A stretch of 64,000 nt of DNA from an uncultured Oscillospiraceae bacterium (GTDB taxonomy: Bacteria > Bacillota > Clostridia > Oscillospirales > Oscillospiraceae): assembly GCA_934654755.1 (NCBI GenBank), contig CAKUGQ010000010.1:1-64000 (forward strand), given 5' to 3'. A model generated the notes under the pieces. It did no database searches. It worked only from the letters and a program-made list of their open reading frames with translations, and was not told the origin of the DNA. Made by a program: the position numbers and the translations under genes. Positions 35,201 to 43,500 of the stretch are shown here, in pieces. How positions within the stretch are numbered: the first letter of the stretch is position 1; every line of letters starts with the position of its first letter.

Positions 35201-35706
35201 CTCCGGCGCAGCGCGGTACGGCGATCCATCTGGCGATGCAGTTTGTCGACTACGCCTGCTGTGAAACGGTGGAGGGAGCGACACGGGAGCTGGAACGGCT
35301 GGTTGCGCAGCATTTTTTGACTGCGCAGCAGGCGCAGGCCGTGGAGCCGCAGACGCTGGTGCGCTTCTTCCAAAGCCCGACGGGACAGCGGGTGCTGCAT
35401 GCGGAAAAGATTGTGCGCGAGTTTAAGTTCTCTGTGCTCGAGAATGCCGAACGGTTCGACAAGGCGCTGAGCGGTGAAACGGTTCTGCTTCAGGGCGTGA
35501 CGGACTGCTGCATCCTTGAGCCGGATGGGCTGACGGTGCTGGACTTCAAGTCCGATCGCGTTGTGCCCGGTACGGAAGCCGAACGTGCGGCGTTTTACCG
35601 CGGTCAGCTTGACGCCTACAGCCGTGCGCTCTCGCGGATTTTTGAATGTCCGGTCAAAGAACGTGTCCTGTACTTCTTTGCGACCGATACCGCTGTGAGC
35701 ATATGA
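32212..35706 (+). CDS. addA: ATP-dependent helicase/nuclease subunit A (AddA)
   Basis: A 1164-residue UvrD-type helicase plus nuclease. It has LVSAAAGSGKTKVLIDRV (Walker A, residues about 22-40), ITFTQAAASELR (motif Ia), MVDEYQDTN (motif II), VGDVKQSIYRFR (motif III), MSIHKSKGLEFPVV (motif V) and YVAMTRAKQKL (motif VI). The C-terminal RecB-family nuclease has LDFKSDRV. With AddB it resects double-strand breaks to start RecA-dependent repair. ATG 32212 or 32215 both lie within the addB 3' end. A bidirectional terminator follows the stop. Confidence 0.97.
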   Translation: MMAEIRLTENQRAVVEDRGGTLLVSAAAGSGKTKVLIDRVLARVSDERCNVDDFLMITFTQAAASELRGKLLTELSRRLTEQPENRHLQHQLSRVYLAQISTVHAFCGAILREYVHRTSLPADFRVSDEQENAALRDKAMQRLLAELYAHVRENADYAAALEMLGAGRDERRLRELIYALLSSVQAYPDPNARIEAFERMVDVSDCSDAGQTVWGAYLLEEARVRLRDCMEMLRSAQSRAQENESVVKYAPTFASDAEMLDALLQAQSWDDFRSVDTRFDRLPTIRGCADPDTQEQLKAVRKRVKDEVERIRRDFSVASCEALADLALCMPALRGLLRLTKRFGEIYCEEKRRRHLLDYDDLEHEAYRLLCRDGRPTAAARELSSRYVEIMVDEYQDTNAVQDAVFSALGETEGKLFFVGDVKQSIYRFRLADPSIFLSKYLHFADRGEARDGAPRRILLSDNFRSDPQILAATNDVFSLLMTPRIGGLYYTDAEALCPGLRHPEPEMPAVELHVVDAVSDDEQDAPNGRTETEAAWLAERIRRMLDGECLTEGEQIRPIRPEDIVILLRSLRGKAPVYTSALRSRGIPCVCGNDDLFSAEEIRFLCAFFQILSNPHQDVPLLTVLFSPVVGMQADTLARIRAAQRSGDLFDILSASEEAECFASLLRRLRREARLVPVRELLDALDDETDFMNIYGAMGAQKRRNMEEFYAIADEYDRSGSLGLPGFLRRLEQLRQRGRSADAGNASGAIRIMSIHKSKGLEFPVVVLADLCKPFNMLDLRQDVLTDPELGIGCSALDAGRGVIFSTIAKTAIGSRSRRESLSEEMRILYVAMTRAKQKLLLSCCAKGLPSRLTRLAQELTVPPSAALIERALCPGDWILMTALLRSEAGELFRRAAYPAQRRASEYPWRIEWHDAVQTQTSVRPQETTEAAPVLPQPQFLPPYAHKTATRTPAKLTATQLKGRAADEEVADSVPSATVTIRRPKPRFMAGLRPLTPAQRGTAIHLAMQFVDYACCETVEGATRELERLVAQHFLTAQQAQAVEPQTLVRFFQSPTGQRVLHAEKIVREFKFSVLENAERFDKALSGETVLLQGVTDCCILEPDGLTVLDFKSDRVVPGTEAERAAFYRGQLDAYSRALSRIFECPVKERVLYFFATDTAVSI

Positions 35707-35737
35707 AAAAAGCCGTCCCGATTTCGGGACGGCTTTT
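35706..35737. terminator. Bidirectional terminator between addA and rpe
   Basis: AAAAAGCCGTCCCG pairs with CGGGACGGCTTTT, with A- and T-tracts on both sides, so it can end both convergent transcripts. Confidence 0.9.
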
Positions 35738-35743
35738 CTGCGT

Positions 35744-36394
35744 TTATTCTTTGACTGCGCGGACGAACTCCGCCGGGTCGGGAGATTTGAAATAAGCGCT
35801 TCCGGCAACGAGGACATTCGCGCCGTTTTCCCGGCAGAGCTTTGCCGTTTCGCGGTTTACGCCGCCGTCCACCTCCAGCTCGCAGGCAGGGTTCTGTGCG
35901 TCGATATAGTCACGGATGGCTCTCAGCTTCGGCATCATATCCGCCATGAAGGTCTGCCCGCCGAAGCCCGGCTCGACGGTCATGACGAGGATCAGGTCGC
36001 AGTAGGGCAGGAAAGGAAGCACCGCCTCGGCGGGCGTTTTCGGCTTGACGCAGAGAGCGGCACGCACACCGCATTCACGGATCTTCTTCAGCGCGAGCAG
36101 AGTGTTTTCCGCCGTATCTGCCTCCACATGTACGGTCAGGATATCGCTTCCTGCCTTGCAGAACTGCTCGACATAACGCAGGGGACGGTCAATCATCAGG
36201 TGAACGTCCAGCGGCAGCGCGGTGATGCGTCGGATGGCGGCGACCACGGGAATGCCAATGGTGATGTTCGGAACAAAAATGCCGTCCATCACATCCACAT
36301 GAACATAGTCCGCTCCGGTGGGCGCAAGCGCGCGGATGTCGCGCTCCAGATTGACAAAATCCGCAGAAAGAATCGAGGGGGCAACCTTGACCAT
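35744..36394 (-). CDS. rpe: Ribulose-phosphate 3-epimerase
   Basis: A 216-residue TIM barrel of the pentose phosphate pathway interconverting ribulose-5-phosphate and xylulose-5-phosphate. It shows APSILSADFVNLERDI, HVDVMDGIFVPNITIG (metal-binding His and Asp), VHLMIDRPLRYVEQF, VMTVEPGFGGQTFM and LEVDGGVNRETA. ATG 36394 has CGGAGG 7 bases upstream. The longer upstream frame is not needed. In many Firmicutes rpe sits by rsgA and prkC. Here it stands alone behind its own strong promoter. Confidence 0.97.
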   Translation of the reverse strand: MVKVAPSILSADFVNLERDIRALAPTGADYVHVDVMDGIFVPNITIGIPVVAAIRRITALPLDVHLMIDRPLRYVEQFCKAGSDILTVHVEADTAENTLLALKKIRECGVRAALCVKPKTPAEAVLPFLPYCDLILVMTVEPGFGGQTFMADMMPKLRAIRDYIDAQNPACELEVDGGVNRETAKLCRENGANVLVAGSAYFKSPDPAEFVRAVKE

Positions 36395-36475
36395 AAGAAC
36401 CTCCGGGGGCCATTGGCATAGAATAAAGCGGCGGCTTTGCGGAAGCTCCGTCCGCGCCGGGCCGCTTCGCCTGCT

Positions 36476-36504
36476 ATTATAGGGCAAGGATCGGAAAATG
36501 TCAA
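36476..36504 (-). promoter_or_regulatory. Consensus sigma-A promoter of rpe
   Basis: On the minus strand, TTGACA (36504-36499), a 17-bp spacer, then TATAAT (36481-36476). All twelve positions match consensus. The leader is about 75 nt. Confidence 0.9.
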
Positions 36505-36564
36505 TTCCACGTCCGAAAATGTCGCCGTTCTCTGTCGATAAGGGAACAAGGCGGACAGTGCCGT

Positions 36565-36688
36565 AAAAATCGGCCGGGTGTGCCCGAATGCGTACGCTGC
36601 GTATCGGATGCACCCGGCTGTTTCAAAGGCAGTCAGGCAAGTGTAAAAAGGATTCCGGTATTCAGCCGGAGGCAGAATGCCGGAATCC
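36565..36688 (-). terminator. Two tandem terminators after the DUF4830 gene
   Basis: The first is GGATTCCGG(C/T)ATTC (36675-36688 with 36650-36663), with TTTTT on the minus strand at 36649-36645. The second is GCCGGGTG (36618-36611) with CACCCGGC (36580-36573), followed on the minus strand by CGATTTTT. Both insulate rpe. The rest of 36395-36722 holds only the rpe promoter and leader. Confidence 0.75.
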
Positions 36689-36722
36689 GCGCAGGACGCT
36701 TCGGCGATGCCGTGCGCCCGTA

Positions 36723-37274
36723 TCAGCTTGCCGACGGGGAGGACGGCTCCGTCGGCTCCTGTGTCTCGCTTGGTGCGGTGGACTGGCTGACGGCAGGTGT
36801 TTTTGCAGGCTTTTTGAAGCCGTGAATCACGCCGTTCGGTGCCGAATCGGTTACATCGCCGCCAATGATCTGTCCGTCGTAGACCAGCACGGTTGCATAG
36901 ACGGGGGCCGTAGCGTCGGGGTAGTTGAGAATTTCATACACAAAGCGTTGAATTTCCTTGCCGGCGTATTGGGTCAGGTCGAAGCCCTGGCTGATCTGCA
37001 GTTCATTGTAGCGGGCAAAGACACGGTTCTCCGATCCCTCGGGTACCTTGACCTTCTGCGTTTTGACCGGCTCGGCATTGACGCTCCAGCCGTAGGTGGC
37101 AAGGTAGGCGACGCGCTCGTCGTTGGACGCACCCGATGGTGTGCTTACGCTCGGATCGATCGGATTATCCGTGCCGCCGCGCAGTAACAGCACGAGCAAC
37201 AATACGACCGCCGCCAGCGCAACGGCACCTGCGATGAGCTTGGGCTTGGATATTTTGGCTGTCAGAACAAACAT
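36723..37274 (-). CDS. DUF4830 domain membrane-anchored protein
   Basis: A 183-residue protein with an N-terminal membrane anchor (residues about 12-30, IAGAVALAAVVLLLVLLL) and an extracytoplasmic DUF4830 domain: RVAYLATYGWSVN, VPEGSENRVFARYNELQISQ, GFDLTQYAGKEIQRFVYEI and ATVLVYDGQIIGGDV. A Ser/Thr/Pro/Glu-rich tail ends it. The function is unknown. ATG 37274 has GGAGGG 7 bases upstream. A TGTCCC-gaat-GGGACA inverted repeat (37315-37330) lies 40 bp upstream and could be an operator. Confidence 0.85.
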   Translation of the reverse strand: MFVLTAKISKPKLIAGAVALAAVVLLLVLLLRGGTDNPIDPSVSTPSGASNDERVAYLATYGWSVNAEPVKTQKVKVPEGSENRVFARYNELQISQGFDLTQYAGKEIQRFVYEILNYPDATAPVYATVLVYDGQIIGGDVTDSAPNGVIHGFKKPAKTPAVSQSTAPSETQEPTEPSSPSAS

Positions 37275-37484
37275 TGAACTCCCTCCGAATACGGTTTTGT
37301 TGTGCTTCACTCTATGTCCCGAATGGGACAAATATGCGAAAAGAGCGGGGCGGCGCATCAACCGTCTTCAATGTATGAATATTCGACGCCTTTTACTACT
37401 TTATTTTTCATGCACTTTGGCCTGCTTTCCGAAAATATGAACATTTTCAGTCGAAAAATGAAATAATTGACGCTAATATATCAA

Positions 37485-37498
37485 TATTACATGTAATA
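37485..37498. promoter_or_regulatory. 14-bp perfect palindrome upstream of the giant protease
   Basis: TATTACATGTAATA is a perfect palindrome located 87 bp before the protease ATG and just upstream of its likely promoter (TTGCTT 37503-37508, 17 bp, TACTAT 37526-37531). It looks like a binding site for a dimeric regulator. Confidence 0.4.
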
Positions 37499-37585
37499 AA
37501 CATTGCTTTTTCTCGGTTGATATGATACTATTATATCGATAAATCTCGCAGTCCCGCGAGAAAAACGAATAAAGGAGCCCCAAAA

Positions 37586-40500
37586 ATGAAGAAGTATCGA
37601 TTGCTCAGCCTGTTGCTGACGCTCGCTCTGCTGATCGGAATTGTTGCGCCTGCTCAGGCGCTCTCTTCCGGAAGCATGGCGCTCGACATGGAACAGGTTG
37701 AAAACCTTCGCCCGAACCCGCTTTATGCGGCCGGTGAGGACGAACAGACTCACGCACCGGACGAGATCGTCCGGGTCAGCATTCTTCTGGATACCCCCGG
37801 TGTTTTGGAAATGGGCTATAGCACGCGGTCCATTGCCGAAAACCGAAAGGCCATGGTCTACCGCGAGGAGCGCAAGGCCGAGCAGCTCAGCCTTACGAGC
37901 CGCATTGAGGCGCTCACGGGCGAAAAGCTCCATATTTGCCGCAGCCTTACGCTGACGGCTAACCTGCTGTCTGTCGAGCTGCCCTACGGGTGTCTGGATG
38001 AGATCCGTGCGTTGCCCGGTGTGCGCTCCATGGAGCTGGAAATGCGCTATGAGCCGGAGGAGTCGCCGGATACTTCCATTTCTCCCATCATGACCGGATC
38101 CACCGCGGCCTGGGCGGCTGGATATACCGGCGCCGGCACGCGCATTGCCATCATTGATACCGGCATCGATACCGATCATCAGTCCTACGATGCTGCGGCT
38201 TTCCGTTACAGCCTTGACAAGCTGGCCCAGCAGCCGAAGCTCCTGGATACGCAGGAGTTGGCCGGGATTCTGGACAAGCTGAGCATCGCCGGTGGCTATA
38301 CGGCGGAGGATCTGTATCTAAGTGAAAAGATTCCCTTTGCCTTCAACTATGTTGACAGCGACCTTGACGTGACGCACGACAACGACCTGCAGGGTGAGCA
38401 CGGCTCACACGTTGCGGGCATTGCCGCGGCCAACGCCTATATCCCCGACGGAGAGAACTTTGTCGGCGCACTTGACGCGGTCAAGGCCGTCGGCGTTGCG
38501 CCCGATGCACAGCTTATCGTGATGAAGGTCTTCGGCAAGGGCGGCGGCGCATACGATTCGGACTACATGATCGCCATTGAGGACGCCATCCTCCTCGGCT
38601 GCGACGCCATTAACCTCTCCCTCGGCGCGGGCAGCCCCGGCTTCTCCCGCAGTCGTACCTACACGGAGATTCTGGAGCGTCTGCAAACGGCGGATGCCGT
38701 CGTTACCATCTCGGCAGGCAACGCCTATGCGTGGGCCGATCGCGCCAAGAACGAAGCCAAATCGCTTTATGACAGAGACGTCAGCTTCTCCACCACCGGT
38801 CAGCCGGGCAGCTTTAACAACTCTCTGTCTGTCGCCTCCGTGGATAATGTGGGCTTTACCCGCAAGTACATCCAGATCGGCGATATGATTATCTATTATA
38901 ACGAACCGACTACATTCACGAACGAACCGATCACGACATTGGCCGGAGAGCAGGAGTACATTTTCCTGGATAACGCCGGCAAGGATGCACAGTTCAAGGC
39001 GGTGAAAAGCGCCGTCAAGGGAAAGATCGCTTTCTGCTCCAGAGGCTCGACAAACTTCAGCAAGAAGGCGACCGCCGCAACCAAATACGGCGCCATCGCT
39101 ACCGTCGTCTATAATAACACGGACGGTATGTTCAATATGGACCTGTCCGATTATACCGGCACCGCGCCCTGCATCAATATTTCGCAGGCCGACGCCGAGC
39201 GCATTAAGGCGGCGTCCACTCCCGTTACCGATAAGGACGGAAAGATTCTCTACTACACCGGCACAATGACAATCAGCACCGTGCCGCACAGCGTCGTTGA
39301 GCTGCCGGAGTACAAGTCCATGAGCAACTTCTCGTCCTGGGGTGTTCCCGGTTCTCTGCGTCTGAAGCCGGAGATCACCGCGCCCGGCGGCAACATCTGG
39401 TCCGTTGACGGTTCCGTCGAAGGCGGCAAGAGCTACGAGAATATGTCCGGTACCTCCATGGCTGCGCCGCAGATGGCCGGTATGGTTGCGCTCGTTGCGC
39501 AGTATATCCGCGAAAAAGGTCTTGACACGCAGACCGGCCTGAGCGTGCGCCGACTGGCGCAGAGCCTGCTGATGTCCACCGCTACGCCGTTGGAACAGTC
39601 GGAGGGCAGCTTCTGGTCTGTGCTCAAGCAGGGCGCGGGTCTGGCCAATGCGAACGACGCGATTTCTGCCGATTGCTTCCTGACCATGAATTCCGACGCG
39701 ACGGATAGCTGGAACGACGGCAAGATCAAGGCCGAGTTGGGCGACGATCCGGAGCGTAAGGGTGTATACCGCTTCTCCTTTGCTGCGACGAACCTGACGC
39801 AGGAGCGCAGGACCTATACGCTTTCGTCAAGCCTGTTTACGCAGGGCCTGTTCACGCAGGGAGATTACCGCTATCTTGATACCAAGACGGCGGCGCTGCC
39901 TGCTGTCATCACCTATACGGTTGACGGCAAGGTGCTTATCCCCGAGGCACTCGTCTCCTGCGATCTGAACGGCGACGGCCGTACCGACGGCACGGACGCG
40001 CAGATCATTCTGAATTACGCTGCCGGCCTGTCGGAAAGCATTGATCCCGCGGCGGACGTGAATGCCGACGGCAGCATCGACAGCTACGATGCCTATCTGA
40101 TTCTGTACGGTATGCAGACCGGTGAGTTCACGCTTGCACCCGGTGCGTCGGCTACCGTTACGGTGGAGATCACTCTGCCTGATACACTCAAGGCTGAGCT
40201 GGATGAAAACTACGTCAACGGTGCATACATTGAGGGATATACGTTCCTGCGGCCTGTTACGACGCAGGAGGGCGTCTCTGCGCCCGCCCATTCCGTGCCG
40301 ATTCTGGGCTTCTACGGCAACTGGTCGGATCCCTCCATGTATGACTATGGTACTTACGTTGACCGTCTCTACGGTGATGAGACGCCCACCTATACGGGTG
40401 TTCTTGCGACCAATGCGCTGATTACGCGCTTTGCCGGACTGACCTCCGCTTACTACAATACCGTCAACAATTACCTGGTTGAGGACATCCTGCCTGAGGG

Positions 40501-43500
40501 CAGAGCGGCCATCAATGCTGCTGATACCATTTATGCGTATAAGTTTACCCTGATCCGCAACGCGGCTGCGCTGACCTGTGTCATCACGGACGAGTCCGGC
40601 AGAGAGCTCTACTTCGGACCCGTGACAACGGCGGCCACCAGCGCATACTATCACATGAATTCCGCCCAGTGGAGAAATCTTTCCACTGCCTATACCATCG
40701 ATAAGCGCGTCGGCACGCTTGGTCTTGCCGAGGGTGAGCGTTTTACGGTTACACTCTATGCCGTGCCGGAGTACTATGAGGACGGCGGCGACATTACCGA
40801 AGAACGTATGCGCGCGCTGATCGCCTCCGGTGAGCTGGGCAAGGGCGTCAGCCTCAGCAGCACGCTGACCGTGGACAATACGGATCCCGAGCTGTATTCC
40901 GTTGCGAAGGACCTGTTTACCGGCGGTCTGCATATAACGGCGAAGGACAACCAGTACATCGCAGCCGTGCGTGTCTGCAACCCCACCGGCGACAAGGTGC
41001 TTGCGCAGACTGCCGTCGAGCAGACTGAGCCCGGCCAGACCGTTACCGCAAAGATCGATCTGAGCGGCGTGAAGGTGGGGCAGACCTGCCTTGTTCAGGT
41101 CATCGACTACGCGGGCAACGCCGCGCAGGCGCTTGTTACCTACGGCGGCGAGCCGGAGGACTACTCCGGACGTCTGTTTGCCTTTACGGATTCCACCTAT
41201 CTCGGCACGGGCTACCGCTGGGTCAGCGTTGACCCCGACAAGCTCTATTACAACTCCTCCACGAAGAATGAGGGTATCGAAACCGCCGGCGCCACGGAGA
41301 TCGCTCCGACTGCTGCGGAATATGTCAAGGGTTATCTTTATGCTGCGGCAAACGACGGCTACCTCTATGTCATGAAGCCCGGCGAATGGTCGCTTAACCG
41401 CAAGGTTGCGTGGTACGGCAAGGATATGGTGATCCGCGACATGGCTTATAACCGCAAGGACGGCAAGCTCTATGCGCTGGACAACCAGAATAACATCTAT
41501 ACCGTCGATCTTCTCACCGGTGCGATGGAAAAGGCGTTCACCGTCAGCATCACGAACCCCAAAGCTACGCCGGCGCAGTTCGACACGTTCAAGTACCTGC
41601 TTTCGCTGGCCATTGACGCCGACGGAAACTTCTATTCCGTCAACCGCTCGACCAGCAACCTCTACAGCTTCCTGTACCGCTGGACGCTGGACGAAGTGGT
41701 TGACGGCGAGATCGTCGACCTGCCGCCTATTGTCAATGCAGCGGATGCCTATACGGGACAGTACAGCGTCTGCTACGGCGCAATGACCTATGACGAAGCG
41801 AACGACCGCCTGCTCTTTGCCTCCAGCGCTTCCGCGTCGGGCGGCGGTACGCAGTTCCTTGTGACCTTCGACCTGGAAACGGGCAAGGCAGTCAAGGTCA
41901 ACAGCACATACTACTACAAGAAAGAGACTGAGGCGAGCAAGCTCCAGCCTACTCTTTGGACGCTGGTCTATATTCCCGAGGGCGAAACGGCGGACTATTC
42001 CACCGGTACGCCGACCGGCCTTGAGATCCGCCGCGAGAGCGTGACCGTGCTTCAGGGCTGTCAGGCGCAGATCGTTGCCGACCTGTACCCGTGGGCGCTG
42101 ACGGATACGGTTCTGCATTGGACGAGCTCCGATGAGCGGGTACTGACCGTGTCCAGCTCCGGCATGATTACCGCGCATACGCCCGGTACGGCGACCGTTA
42201 CCGTGACGACGAACGCACAGCCGAAGCTGACCGCGTCGTGTACCGTGACCGTAACCGAGGTGCCCGATCTCTCTCTGAACGCGCTCGTCTATTCGCCGGA
42301 CGGCGGCAGCTATTGGGCGCAGTTCAATGTCCGTCAGCCCGGGAGCTGGCAGTCGCTCAGTGAAAAGCAGCGCAGTTATGCTGCGGGCGGCTTCCTCAAC
42401 GGCATGATCTATACCCACGACGGACAGAATGCCTACGCTATTGATCCGGAAACCTTCAACGCGGAGTTTGTGGCGGGACTTACCACGGCTCAGCTCTGGT
42501 CGGACGCCACTGCCGCGCCTCTGACCTCCGGCGGCGCCTTCGGTATGTTGGCAACGACCGCGGCATCCGGTACAAAGCTCCAGCTTATCGACATGGAGGC
42601 CAAGAAGATCTCTTCGGCACTGCTGGGCTTGAGCTTCAATGTCGATCCCATGGCCGTGTTGGCGTATAGTCATGAGGGCGTTCACTCCGTGCCGCCCTTC
42701 GGAGATTTCCCGGCGGAATTCTTCTACGGCATGACCGAGAGCGGCAAGCTCTACAGAATCGAGTATTACAATGCCCTGGGCGGCTATTCTCTGGCCGAAC
42801 CGGTTCTGCTGGCCGAAACAGGCTTGACCCTTACCGGCGTCAGTCAGGTCAACGGCAGCGCCTATGCCAGCCTGCACTTTGATTCTGCCAGCGGTTATCT
42901 GTTCCTTTCGCGCTACACGGAAGGCAATGTTGCGGAACTGTTTGCCATTGACCCGGAGACGGGCTATGTAACAAAGCTTGGAAACTTCGGCGCGGATATC
43001 TGGCCGGTTGTGAGTCTGTTTGCCTATGACCGCGCCGCGCAGCCGCAGCTCCAGCTCAGCCGCACGCAGGCCGAGATGTTCGTCGATGACGACATGACGA
43101 TCACGGCACGACTGATCGGAGCGAAGAGCGAACAGGCCCCGGTTTGGCGCTCAAGTGATGAGTCCATTGCCACCGTTGACGAAAACGGACGTGTCACCGC
43201 CCATGCAAAGGGCAGTGTCGTCATTACCGCACAGGTCGGTGAGATCAGCGCCTCCTGCGCCGTCACCGTCCTGCCTCTGACGAAAGCGGATCTGCGCTTC
43301 AATGCACAGCTCAAAAACGAAAACGGCGCCTTCTGGGCGAGCGTATCCACAGCGGACGGCATCAGCGCCGTCAGTCTTGGCGAGGCAAAGACCGCACTCA
43401 CGGGCGGTGGACTGCACGACGGACTGATCTACGGCAGTAACGGCGACTTTAAGGCTCCGTGCCGTCTGATGGAGGTCGACCCGTCTCACGGCTTTGCGGA

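Noticed and set aside
39827..42877. 1016-codon open frame on the minus strand inside the giant protease gene
   Set aside because: It is a codon-bias shadow of the plus-strand protease, with low-complexity Arg/His/Gly composition, no ribosome site and no recognisable domain.
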